Positions 32,767-40,941 are shown, counted from the first letter of the stretch. The stretch: DNA of 42,238 nucleotides from Burkholderiaceae bacterium (GCA_031253795.1 JAIRVR010000057.1:1-42238), one strand, 5' to 3'. Made by a program: numbers and translations. Notes: generated from the sequence alone by a model not told the origin.

Positions 32767-33635
32767 AGCAGCTGGCCCGCCACGGCCGCCGCGGCCGTGC
32801 GCGTCTCCACCCCGAGCTTCTCGAAAATGTGCTCCAGGTGCTTGTTCACCGTGCGCGGGCTCATGCCCAGGATGTCGGCGATGTCCCGGTTGGTCTTGCC
32901 CTTGCTCAGCCAGGACAGCACCTCGGTTTCGCGCGGTGTCAGCGCCACCTCTTCCAGCCGCCGCGAGGCCGCTGCCTGGGGTGCCGCATGGCTGAGCAGC
33001 AGCATGGATTCGCCCAGGCCGCTGGCGCCCATGTGGCGTGCCAGCAGCTGGCGGCCATCGGTCAGCAGCAAGGCCTGCTGACCGTCCTGGCGCGCCTGGG
33101 CCAGCCAGCCACCTGCCGAGGCCTGGGGAAAGGCCTCCTCCAGCCAGCGTGAGGCCTGGGGCGAGCGCCAGGCCACGCGGTCCTGGCCGTCGAGCACCAC
33201 CACGCCCAGTCCCGCCACGTCCACCGCTTCCTGGGCCTGGCGCGTGGCCCGCGCGTTGCGCACATGGGTGGCCAGGCGGGCCAGGACCTCGGGAATGCGC
33301 AGCGGCTTGACCACGTAGTCCACGCCGCCGCTGGCAAATCCCTGGATGATTTGCTCGGTGTCGGAAAGCCCCGTCATGAAGACCACGGGCACATGGGCCC
33401 AGGCCGGCGTGGCCTTGATGCGCCGGCACAGCGCAAAGCCGTCCATGCCGGGCATGACGGCGTCCAGCAGCACGCCGTCGGGCACGGTCAGTCCGAAGCG
33501 CTGCAAGGCCTCCTCGGCGTCGCGGGCGGCCAGCACCACATAGCCTTCGGCGGCCAGGGCCTCGCACAGCATGCGCAGGCTGTCCAGCGCGTCGTCCACC
33601 ACGAGGATCACGTGGGCATCGTTTGCGGTCGTCAT
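32748..33635 (-). CDS. LuxR/FixJ-type response regulator with central PAS-like region
   Basis: The protein has 295 residues. Receiver domain 1-120: acid pair D14/D15, phospho-acceptor D58 in 'GVLLDAVMPGMDG', T89 and K110 in 'DYVVKPLR'. Region 132-225 looks PAS-like ('AGLGVVVLDGQDRVAWRSPQ'). The LuxR-type helix-turn-helix spans 232-283 ('LTPRETEVLSWLSKGKTNRD', 'MSPRTVNKHLEHIF'). AGGAAGACAAGCC before ATG 33635 sets the start; ATG 33662 is an in-frame alternative overlapping the kinase end. It is the cognate partner of the adjacent hybrid kinase. A likely target is the divergent region 37108-37314 with its 16-bp palindrome. CrbR/ErdR, the regulators paired with transporter-kinases, have a comparable FixJ-like form without the long middle part. 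Confidence 0.92.
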   Translation of the reverse strand: MTTANDAHVILVVDDALDSLRMLCEALAAEGYVVLAARDAEEALQRFGLTVPDGVLLDAVMPGMDGFALCRRIKATPAWAHVPVVFMTGLSDTEQIIQGFASGGVDYVVKPLRIPEVLARLATHVRNARATRQAQEAVDVAGLGVVVLDGQDRVAWRSPQASRWLEEAFPQASAGGWLAQARQDGQQALLLTDGRQLLARHMGASGLGESMLLLSHAAPQAAASRRLEEVALTPRETEVLSWLSKGKTNRDIADILGMSPRTVNKHLEHIFEKLGVETRTAAAAVAGQLLQAGSP

Positions 33636-33654
33636 GGCTTGTCTTCCTGGTTGC

Positions 33655-36600
33655 TCATTCATCGGCGCCGGCATCGGCGTCTTCCTCGTCGTGCTGCGGC
33701 AGCAGGCGCACCAGCGCATCGAAGTCGAAGCGGTCGGCGCAGGCCTGCAGGCGGTCTATCAGGCCTTCGTGGCCCGGCGCCTGCTGTCGGGCCTGGCGCA
33801 GCCGCTCGCGCAAGGCCGTGGCCTGGCCCGAGCGTGCCAGCCGCACCAGGTCTTCGCGCAGCCCGGACGGCAGTGCCGCGGCGGCGGCCTGGGGTGCGGC
33901 CGGGGCGGGCGCCGGCAGGGCGGCCGGGCGGTTGTCGCGCACCCATTCGAGCTGCAGCACGCGCTCCAGGGTCTGCAGCAGCTCGGATTCGATCACGGGC
34001 TTGGCCACAAAGCCCTGGCACCGGGCGTCCGCCAGGCGCGGCGGCTCGTTGTCGAACAGATTGGCCGAGACGAAGACGATGGGCAGCTGGGCGGCACTCC
34101 AGCGCGCGCGCAGCAGGGCCGCGGTCTGCCAGCCGTCGAGATCGTCCATGCTGATGTCCAGCAGCACCAGGTCGGGCGGGCTTTGTCCGACGATCTCCAG
34201 GCATTCGCGGCCGCTGGCGGCCTCGCGGATCTCGAATCCCAGCGGCAGCAGCAGGCCGGCCAGGAGCTGGCGCTGCAGCGGCTGGTCGTCGACCACCAGC
34301 AGGCGCCGGCGCGGCGCCAGATAGCCGATGACGCTGTGCAGCGATGCGGCCGCGTCGGGCACCGTCCAGGCGGGGTCGGGCACCATGTCGGGCAGGTACA
34401 GGCGCACGGTGAAGCAGCTGCCCTGGCCCGGCGTGCTGCTGAGCGTGAGCTGGCCGCCCATGAGCTCGGTCAGCAAATGGGTGATGGTCAGGCCCAGGCC
34501 GGTGCCGGTTTCGCTGACGCGCCGCCCGGCGGCGCCGCGCTCGAAGGGCACGAAGATGCGCTCCATGTCCTGGGGCTCGATGCCTATGCCCGTGTCCACC
34601 ACCTCGATGCGCGAGACATGGGGCCGGAAATCCATGCGCAGTCTCACCTCGCCCTGCTGGGTGAAGCGCACGGCATTGGACAGCAGGTTGATGAGGATCT
34701 GCCGCAGCCGCTTGGCGTCGGCGCGCACCCAGCGCGGCATGGTGCCCAGCGTCTCGACCGAGAACTGCAGGCCCTTGGCCTGGGCCTGGGGCCTCATCAT
34801 GGCCTCGATGCTCTCGATGAGCGCAGGCAGGGGCAGGGGAGCGAGGTCCAGCCGCAGCCGGCCGGCCTCGATGCTGGCCAGCTCCAGCGAGTCGTCGATG
34901 AGGGCGCGCAGGTGCTGGCCGCTGTGCTGCATGGTGGACAGGGTTTCGCGCACGGCGCCATCCACGCCGGGGTGCTTGAGCAGGATCTGGGTGTAGCCGA
35001 GGATGCTGTTGAGCGGCGAGCGCAGCTCGTGCGTCATGCCGGCCACGTAGCGCGTCTTGGCCTGGCTGGCCTGTTCGGCCTGGTCCTTGGCGGCCTGCAG
35101 CTCGGCGTCGGTGCGCTTGTGGGCCGCGATTTCCTGCAGCAGCAGCTGGGTCTGGCGCTCGGATTCGTCCTGGGCCATGCGGCGGCTGTCCGTGCTCAGC
35201 ACCACCCACCAGGCGGCCACGGCGCACAGCAGGGCCAGCAGGGCGAAGACCTTGAGAAAGGGCAGGCGCAGGGCCGCGCCCTGGCCGGCATGCAGGCTCT
35301 CCTGCATGTAGACCACGCCCACCATGAAGGCCATCACGGCGCACAGGGACAGCATGACCACCAGGTACTGGCCGATGCGGAAATTGACCTTGGTGGCCCA
35401 GCGTGGGGGCAGCATGGCCGAGGCCAGGGCGCGCAGCTGGTCGCCGGCGCGCGATCCCGTCTTGCAGCGGTCGTGGCAGCGCGATTCCAGCGTGCAGCAC
35501 AGCGAGCAGATGGGTGCGCCATAGGCCGGGCAGCGCGCCATGTCCTCGGACTCGAAGCGGTTCTGGCACACGGTGCACTGCACCATCTCGCCGGGCCGCC
35601 AGTGGGCCTGGGCGGGGCGGGCGATGTAGTAGCGTCCCCGGGTCAGCCAGGCCAGCAGCGGGGCCAGTGCCATGGACAGGCCCAGGGCGATGAAGGGCGA
35701 GAAGGCGGCTGCCACCTCGCCCAGCAGGCCAGCGTAGGCGCAGCAGGCCACGATGGCTGCCATCAGCATGGAGCCCAGGCCCACGGGGTTGAGGTCGTAG
35801 AGGTGGGCGCGGCGAAACTCGATGCCGGGCGGGCTCAGTCCCAGGGGCTTGTTGATGACCAGGTCGGCCACCAGGGCGCCCACCCAGGCGATGGCCACAT
35901 TGCTGTAGACCGTGAGCACCTTCTCGAGCGCGCCGAACACGCCCAGGCTCATCAGCAGGGTGGCGATGACCACGTTGAACACCAGCCAGACCACGCGGCC
36001 CGGGTGGCTGCGCGTGATGCGCGCGAAGAAGTTCGACCAGGCCAGGGAGCCCGCATAGGCATTGGTCAGGTTGATCTTGATCTGCGAGACCACCACGAAG
36101 ACCACGGTCACGGCCACGGCCAGGCCCGGCAGGCCCAGGGCCTGCAGCACCTGGCGAAAGCCCGCCAGGAACATCTGGGTGGGTTCGGCCGCGCGCGTGG
36201 CGTCCACGGCCTCCAGCTGCATGGCGGCGAATGCCAGGAAGGCGCCGCCGGCCATCTTGAGCATGCCCATGACTATCCAGCCCGGCCCGGCCACCAGCAC
36301 GGCGCCCCACCAGCGCAGGCGGTTGGCCCGCGTGCGCGGCGGCAGAAAGCGCAGAAAGTCCACCTGCTCGCCGATCTGCACGGCCAGGGCGAAGATCACG
36401 GCCGCGGCCGCGCCGAACATCAGCGGATCGAAGCCGTTGCTGCCCGAGCGCAGGCCCGACAGCCCCGCGAAATCGCGGTACAGCTGGGGCTGGGCCAGGG
36501 CGATGAAGACAAAGGGCAGCACCAGCAGGAACAGCCACAGCGGCTGGGTCCATGCCTGCAGGCGCGAGATCAGGGTGATGCCGCGCATGGCCAGCGGAAT

Positions 36601-37107
36601 GATGATCAGCGAGGACAGCACGTAACACCACTCCAGCGGCCAGTCCACCACCAGCTGCAGGGCCAGGGCCATGATGGCCGCCTCCAGCGCGAAGAGGATG
36701 AAGGTGAACACCGCGTAGATCAGCGACGTGATGGTCGAGCCCAGGTAGCCGAAGCCCGCTCCGCGCGTGAGCAGGTCCATGTCCAGTCCGTAGCGCGCCG
36801 CGCAGACGGCGATGGGCAGGCCGGTCAGAAAGATCACCAGGCCCACGGCCAGGATGGCCCACATGGCGTTGGCAAAGCCGTAGTTCAGCGCAATCGCCCC
36901 GCCGATGGCCTCCAGCGCCAGGAAGGACAGGGAGCCGAAGGCCGTGTTGGCCACGCGCAGCTCGCTCCAGCGGCGAAAGCCGCGCGGCGTGTAGCGCAGG
37001 GCGTAGTCCTCCATGGATTCGTCGGCCACCCAGGCGTTGTATTCGCGCCGGAACCGGAAGATGGTCTGCGGCGCGGGCTGGGCATGGGGTGGGCTGGAGG
37101 AGGGCAT
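33655..37107 (-). CDS. NCS1 permease-histidine kinase-receiver fusion protein (transporter-type sensor)
   Basis: Domains of this 1150-residue protein: 18-490, an NCS1-type (nucleobase/allantoin/hydantoin) transporter with about 12 helices ('YNAWVADESMEDYALRYTP', 'MDLLTRGAGFGYLGSTIT', 'QIGEQVDFLRFLPPRTR', 'NLTNAYAGSLAWSNFF'); 511-548, an eight-cysteine cluster (C511, C514, C526, C534, C537, C538, C544, C548); two more helices (about 580-600, 615-637); a coiled coil (645-685); HisKA with H693 in 'THELRSPLN'; HATPase with N807/N811, 'DTGIGI', 'GTGLGL'; and a receiver (935-1050) with D940/D941, D984 and K1036. The tail 1080-1138 is helical with no Hpt histidine. It probably senses transported or bound nucleobase-like or urea-related compounds. 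Start ATG 37107; it is divergent from the urt operon. Confidence 0.85.
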   Translation of the reverse strand: MPSSSPPHAQPAPQTIFRFRREYNAWVADESMEDYALRYTPRGFRRWSELRVANTAFGSLSFLALEAIGGAIALNYGFANAMWAILAVGLVIFLTGLPIAVCAARYGLDMDLLTRGAGFGYLGSTITSLIYAVFTFILFALEAAIMALALQLVVDWPLEWCYVLSSLIIIPLAMRGITLISRLQAWTQPLWLFLLVLPFVFIALAQPQLYRDFAGLSGLRSGSNGFDPLMFGAAAAVIFALAVQIGEQVDFLRFLPPRTRANRLRWWGAVLVAGPGWIVMGMLKMAGGAFLAFAAMQLEAVDATRAAEPTQMFLAGFRQVLQALGLPGLAVAVTVVFVVVSQIKINLTNAYAGSLAWSNFFARITRSHPGRVVWLVFNVVIATLLMSLGVFGALEKVLTVYSNVAIAWVGALVADLVINKPLGLSPPGIEFRRAHLYDLNPVGLGSMLMAAIVACCAYAGLLGEVAAAFSPFIALGLSMALAPLLAWLTRGRYYIARPAQAHWRPGEMVQCTVCQNRFESEDMARCPAYGAPICSLCCTLESRCHDRCKTGSRAGDQLRALASAMLPPRWATKVNFRIGQYLVVMLSLCAVMAFMVGVVYMQESLHAGQGAALRLPFLKVFALLALLCAVAAWWVVLSTDSRRMAQDESERQTQLLLQEIAAHKRTDAELQAAKDQAEQASQAKTRYVAGMTHELRSPLNSILGYTQILLKHPGVDGAVRETLSTMQHSGQHLRALIDDSLELASIEAGRLRLDLAPLPLPALIESIEAMMRPQAQAKGLQFSVETLGTMPRWVRADAKRLRQILINLLSNAVRFTQQGEVRLRMDFRPHVSRIEVVDTGIGIEPQDMERIFVPFERGAAGRRVSETGTGLGLTITHLLTELMGGQLTLSSTPGQGSCFTVRLYLPDMVPDPAWTVPDAAASLHSVIGYLAPRRRLLVVDDQPLQRQLLAGLLLPLGFEIREAASGRECLEIVGQSPPDLVLLDISMDDLDGWQTAALLRARWSAAQLPIVFVSANLFDNEPPRLADARCQGFVAKPVIESELLQTLERVLQLEWVRDNRPAALPAPAPAAPQAAAAALPSGLREDLVRLARSGQATALRERLRQARQQAPGHEGLIDRLQACADRFDFDALVRLLPQHDEEDADAGADE

Positions 37108-37314
37108 GACCGGATATAGCAAGAAACGTGCTGGGCCAATGCCGGCGCGGATCGCGCGGGACCGGTGGCGGGCAAGGATGGCGCGCAGGCCGGGCTACGT
37201 CAATTGACGTATGGGCGGTTTCAAGGGTTGTTCCTAATCTTGGAACCAGGGCGGAAACAAGCCGTAACCGTTGTCCCCCAGACCATCCAACCCGATCCTG
37301 ACAGGAGAGTCACC
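37108..37314. promoter_or_regulatory. Divergent promoter region of the permease-kinase and the urt operon
   Basis: This 207-bp region contains the perfect 16-bp palindrome TACGTCAATTGACGTA (37196-37211) and an imperfect dyad TTGTTCC/GGAACCA (37228-37234, 37242-37248). A possible -10 TAATCT lies at 37235-37240. If transcription starts near 37247, the palindrome centre lies about 43 bases upstream, which is where many activators touch RNA polymerase. Positions are my inference, not measured. Confidence 0.6.
37196..37211. promoter_or_regulatory. Perfect 16-bp palindrome, candidate operator
   Basis: TACGTCAATTGACGTA is identical to its own reverse complement. It lies between the divergent permease-kinase and urtA genes. 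Its half-site TACGTCAA resembles LuxR/FixJ-type recognition half-sites, so the response regulator at 32748-33635 is the first candidate to bind it. Confidence 0.65.
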
Positions 37315-38580
37315 ATGAGCCACCCCTCCGAACCCCGCGCGCCCGGTTCCGTTCCCGCCGAGCTGGGCCGCCGCCGTGTCCTGCAGGCGCTAGGCGCCGC
37401 TTCCATGGCCGGCCTGCCGGCCTGGTCCTTCGCCCAGTCCACGGCCCAGGTCAACACCACCAAGCTGGCCGTGACCGACACCGAGGTCGTGGTGGGTCAG
37501 CTGCACTCGGCCACGGGCACCATGGCGATTTCCGAGACGGGTTCCATCCAGGCCGAACAGCTGGCCATCGACCAGATCAACGCCGCGGGCGGCGTGCTGG
37601 GCCGCAAGATCCGCGTGATCAAGGAAGACGGCGCCTCCGACTGGCCCACCTTCGCCGAGAAGTCCAAGAAGCTGCTGATCAACGACCGCTGCGCCGCCGT
37701 TTTCGGCTGCTGGACCAGTGCCTCGCGCAAGGCCGTGCTGCCGGTCTTCGAAAAGGAAAACGGCCTGCTGTACTACCCCACCTTCTACGAAGGCCTGGAG
37801 CAGTCCAAGAACGTGATCTACACAGGCCAGGAAGCCACGCAGCAGATCCTCTACAGCCTGGACTGGGCCAAGGCCGAGAAAAAGGCCAAGACCTTCTTCC
37901 TGATCGGCTCGGACTACATCTGGCCGCGCACGTCGATGAAGATCGCGCGCAAGCACATCGAGAACTTCCAGAAGGGCAAGGTCGTCGGCGAGGAGTACTA
38001 CCCGCTGGGCAGCACCAACTTCGGCTCCCTGGTAAACAAGATCAAGCTGCAAAAGCCCGACTGCATCTTCGTGGCCGTGGTGGGCGGCTCCAACGTGGCC
38101 TTCTACAAGGCCCTCAAGGCGGCCGGCATCACGGGTGACACGCAATTGCTGGTCACGCTGTCGGTCACCGAGGACGAAATGACGGGTGTGGGCGGAGAGA
38201 ACTTCACGGGCTTTTACTCCTCGATGAAGTATTTCCAGACGCTGGACAACGAGAACAACAAGAAATTCGTGGCCGCCTTCAAGGCCAAGTACGGTCCCAA
38301 CGCCGTCATCGGCGATGTGACCCAGGCCGGCTACCTGGGCCCCTGGCTGTGGAAGGCCGCCGTGGAAAAGGCCAAGAGCTTCGATGTGGACAAGGTGGTG
38401 GCCGCATCGCCGGGCCTGGAGCTCAAGACCGCACCCGAAGGTTATGTGAAGGTGGACGCCAACCACCACCTCTGGAGCAAGTCGCGCATTGCCGTCGGCC
38501 AGCCCGACGGCACCTTCAAGGTCGTCTCGGAGTCGCCTGAACTGATCAAGCCCGATCCGTTTCCCAAGGGTTACCAGTAA
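37315..38580 (+). CDS. urtA: Urea-type ABC transporter substrate-binding protein
   Basis: The 421-residue periplasmic protein has an N-terminus 'GRRRVLQALGAASMAGLPAW' with twin arginines, so Tat export is likely. The mature part has features of the UrtA/FmdD family: 'VGQLHSATGTMAISETGSI', 'DGASDWPTFAEKSKKLL', 'VFGCWTSASRKAVLPVFEK' and 'NNKKFVAAFKAKYG'. It captures urea or short amides (formamide-type receptors are close relatives, so this cannot be excluded). ACAGGAGAGTCACC before ATG 37315 fixes the start. It is first of the urt operon. Its stop at 38578-38580 is followed directly by repeat copy E, before urtB, which may set the surplus of receptor over membrane subunits. Confidence 0.9.
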   Translation: MSHPSEPRAPGSVPAELGRRRVLQALGAASMAGLPAWSFAQSTAQVNTTKLAVTDTEVVVGQLHSATGTMAISETGSIQAEQLAIDQINAAGGVLGRKIRVIKEDGASDWPTFAEKSKKLLINDRCAAVFGCWTSASRKAVLPVFEKENGLLYYPTFYEGLEQSKNVIYTGQEATQQILYSLDWAKAEKKAKTFFLIGSDYIWPRTSMKIARKHIENFQKGKVVGEEYYPLGSTNFGSLVNKIKLQKPDCIFVAVVGGSNVAFYKALKAAGITGDTQLLVTLSVTEDEMTGVGGENFTGFYSSMKYFQTLDNENNKKFVAAFKAKYGPNAVIGDVTQAGYLGPWLWKAAVEKAKSFDVDKVVAASPGLELKTAPEGYVKVDANHHLWSKSRIAVGQPDGTFKVVSESPELIKPDPFPKGYQ

Positions 38581-38582
38581 GG

Positions 38583-38655
38583 CACCCCCTGAGCGGCTGA
38601 CGCCGCTTCCCCCTCTCTTCTCGCTTCGCGAGGGAGGGGGACGACATCCTCGGTG
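38583..38655 (+). repeat. Structured intergenic repeat, copy E
   Basis: On the plus strand it starts two bases after the urtA stop: CACCCCCTGAG, stem GCGGC-TGAC-GCCGC, CCCCCTC hairpin (facing arm GAGGGAGGGGG with an apex TTCTCGCTTCGCG). The distal modules of the other copies are missing or degenerate. It lies between urtA and urtB within one operon. Confidence 0.8.
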
Positions 38656-38745
38656 TCTCCCGCGTCGGGCTCTGCCGGTTTCAGGCAGGGCCGGTTCGTT
38701 GCATCGATGGTTTTCCCCGATTGGCTTGCGCGCAGGAGCTGCACC

Positions 38746-39660
38746 ATGAGTTTTTCCGACATGATGAATATCGGCCTGATGCAGGGCTTCGCGGGGCTGA
38801 GCCTGTTCGCCGTGCTGCTGCTCATGGGCCTGGGCCTGGCCATCATTTTTGGCCAGATGGGCGTGATCAACATGGCGCATGGCGAGTTCATGACCATCGG
38901 CGCCTACACCATCTACCTGGGCTCGACGCTCACGGCGCAGCACGCGCCTGACTTCATGCCCTATTACTTTCCGCTGGCCATCCTGGCGGCCTTCATGTTC
39001 GCCTTTGCCGCGGGCTGGCTGGTGGAGTGGGGGCTGATACGCCATCTGTACAAGCGCCCGCTGGACACCCTGCTGGCCACCTGGGGCGTGAGCCTGGCGC
39101 TGCAGCAGTGCTTTCGCACCTTCATCGGCCCCAAGGAAGTCAGCCCCACGCTGCCGGACTGGCTGATGGGTTCCTGGGCGCCGGCCGAGGGCCTGGACAT
39201 TCCCATCAACGGCCTGTTCGTGCTGGCGCTGACCCTCATCGTCACGGCCGGCGTGCTGATCGCCCTGCACAAGAGCCGCTGGGGCCTGCGCGTGCGTGCC
39301 ACGGTGAGCAACCGCGTCATGGCCAACGCCATCGGCATCGACACCAAGAAGACGGACCGCCTGACCTTTGCCATCGGCTGCGGCATTGCCGGCGTGGCCG
39401 GCGCGGCCTTCACCACCATCGGCTCGACGGGGCCGACCTCGGGCTCCCTGTACATCGTGGATGCCTTCCTGGTCGTCACCTTCGGTGGCGCGGCCAGCCT
39501 GCTGGGCACCGTGGTCTCGGCCTTCGGCATCGCCCAGACGCAGTCCATCACCGAGTTCTTCATGGCCGGCTCCATGGCCAAGGTGATCACGCTGTCGCTC
39601 ATCGTCTTCATCCTGATGCTGCGCCCCCAGGGCCTGTTCGCCTCCAAGGTCCGGCGCTGA
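38746..39660 (+). CDS. urtB: Urea-type ABC transporter permease (LivH-like)
   Basis: The 304-residue inner-membrane protein has many hydrophobic helices typical of branched-chain amino acid/urea permeases: 'FAVLLLMGLGLAIIFGQMGV', 'INMAHGEFMTIGAYTIYLG' (the conserved 'NMAHGEF' loop), 'ATVSNRVMANAIGIDTKK' (coupling loop) and 'YIVDAFLVVTFGGAASLLGT'. It lacks the long N-terminal extension of some UrtB proteins. GCAGGAGCTGCACC before ATG 38746 fixes the start. It forms the heterodimeric pore with UrtC. Confidence 0.92.
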   Translation: MSFSDMMNIGLMQGFAGLSLFAVLLLMGLGLAIIFGQMGVINMAHGEFMTIGAYTIYLGSTLTAQHAPDFMPYYFPLAILAAFMFAFAAGWLVEWGLIRHLYKRPLDTLLATWGVSLALQQCFRTFIGPKEVSPTLPDWLMGSWAPAEGLDIPINGLFVLALTLIVTAGVLIALHKSRWGLRVRATVSNRVMANAIGIDTKKTDRLTFAIGCGIAGVAGAAFTTIGSTGPTSGSLYIVDAFLVVTFGGAASLLGTVVSAFGIAQTQSITEFFMAGSMAKVITLSLIVFILMLRPQGLFASKVRR

Positions 39661-39703
39661 TCCCGTTGCGCCCGAGAGTTTCCCAGTTCACCGGAGTTTT
39701 CCC

Positions 39704-40921
39704 ATGCAAGCCCTCAAAGCCTGGATACAGCGATACCAGCTCGCCAGCCTGGTGCTGCTCACCGTCCTGCTGGCGGTGGTGCTGCCCCTGGCGCTGGACA
39801 TCTTCCGCCTCAACCTGGTCGGCAAGTACCTGACCTATGCCTTCGTGGCCATCGGCCTGGTCATGGTCTGGGGCTACGGCGGCGTGCTCAGCCTGGGCCA
39901 GGGCGTGTTCTTCGGCCTGGGCGGCTATGCCATGGCCATGTTCCTCAAGCTGGAAGCCTCCGATCCCATCAGCACCAAGATCCAGTCCACGCCCGGCATT
40001 CCCGACTTCATGGACTGGAACCAGCTGACCGAACTGCCCTCTTTCTGGATCCCGTTCAAGAGCCTGCCGTTCTCGCTGGCCGCCGTCATCGCCGTGCCCA
40101 CGCTGCTGGCCTGGGTGGTGAGCTACGCCATGTTCAAGCGCCGCGTGGGCGGGGTGTACTTCGCCATCATCACGCAGGCCGTGGCGCTGATCCTCACCGT
40201 GCTCATCATCGGCCAGCAGGGCTATACGGGCGGCGTCAACGGCATGACCGACCTCAAGACCCTGTGGGGCTGGGACACGCGTACCGACAGTGCCAAGTAC
40301 ATCCTCTACTACGTGTGCGTGGCCCTGCTGATCGGCGCCATCGTGCTGTGCCGCTGGATACAGACGGGCAAGGTGGGCACCCTGCTGCTGGCCATGCGCG
40401 ACAAGGAGGACCGCGTGCGCTTTTCGGGCTATGACGTGGCCAACTTCAAGGTCTTCGTGTTCTGCCTGGCGGCCGCGCTGTCGGGCATAGGCGGCGCCCT
40501 GTTCACGCTGCAGGTGGGCTTCATGTCGCCCAGCTTCGTGGGCATCGTGCCCTCCATCGAAATGGTCATCTACGCCGCCGTGGGCGGACGCATGAGCCTG
40601 GTGGGCGCCGTCTACGGCACCTTGCTGGTCAATGCCGGCAAGACCTATTTCTCGGAGAGCTTTCCCGACCTGTGGCTGTTCCTCATGGCCGGCCTGTTCA
40701 TCGGCGTGACCATGGCCTTCCCCATGGGGCTGGCCGGCCTGTGGGAAAGCCGCATCGTGCCGTGGTGGAAAAGCCGCCGCAAGGGCGCCCAGCCCGCCGT
40801 GACGGCCGGGGCCCCCGCTGCCGCAGCATCGGCTGCCGCAGCTCCGGCTGCCGCAGCATCCTCCGCCGCCACCAAGCCCTCGTCCACCCTGTCCGAAGGC
40901 ATGGGCCGCCAGGGCGCCTGA
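39704..40921 (+). CDS. urtC: Urea-type ABC transporter permease (LivM-like) with Ala-rich tail
   Basis: The 405-residue protein is the second permease. Typical segments are 'YGGVLSLGQGVFFGLGGYAM' near 64-83, 'GYTGGVNGMTDLKTLWGW', 'LLAMRDKEDRVRFSGYDVAN' and 'VGGRMSLVGAVYGTLLVNAG'. After the last helix the tail from about 365 is Ala/Ser/Pro-rich and encoded by three 15-bp tandem units (40817-40861), an extension not needed for the core fold. CACCGGAGTTTTCCC before ATG 39704 gives the start. It pairs with UrtB and the two ATPases. Confidence 0.92.
   Translation: MQALKAWIQRYQLASLVLLTVLLAVVLPLALDIFRLNLVGKYLTYAFVAIGLVMVWGYGGVLSLGQGVFFGLGGYAMAMFLKLEASDPISTKIQSTPGIPDFMDWNQLTELPSFWIPFKSLPFSLAAVIAVPTLLAWVVSYAMFKRRVGGVYFAIITQAVALILTVLIIGQQGYTGGVNGMTDLKTLWGWDTRTDSAKYILYYVCVALLIGAIVLCRWIQTGKVGTLLLAMRDKEDRVRFSGYDVANFKVFVFCLAAALSGIGGALFTLQVGFMSPSFVGIVPSIEMVIYAAVGGRMSLVGAVYGTLLVNAGKTYFSESFPDLWLFLMAGLFIGVTMAFPMGLAGLWESRIVPWWKSRRKGAQPAVTAGAPAAAASAAAAPAAAASSAATKPSSTLSEGMGRQGA
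40817..40861 (+). repeat. Three 15-bp tandem repeats in the urtC tail
   Basis: Three units of form GCTGCCGCAGC(A/T)(T/C)C(G/C) stand head to tail and encode Ala-Ala-Ala-(Ala/Ser)-(Ser/Pro) pieces of the UrtC C-terminal tail. Units differ at two or three positions. Confidence 0.85.
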
Positions 40922-40941
40922 ATCCACCGCTGGAGCACATC

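Noticed and set aside
33656-33658. ATG overlapping the permease-kinase stop as a start for the response regulator.
   Set aside because: It is out of frame with the regulator; the in-frame ATG at 33635 has a good ribosome binding site.
33571-37119. Open frame of 1182 codons on the plus strand opposite the permease-kinase gene.
   Set aside because: Its product is dominated by His, Gln, Gly and Ala with no domain, as expected from the antisense of a high-GC gene; the minus-strand protein has clear domains.
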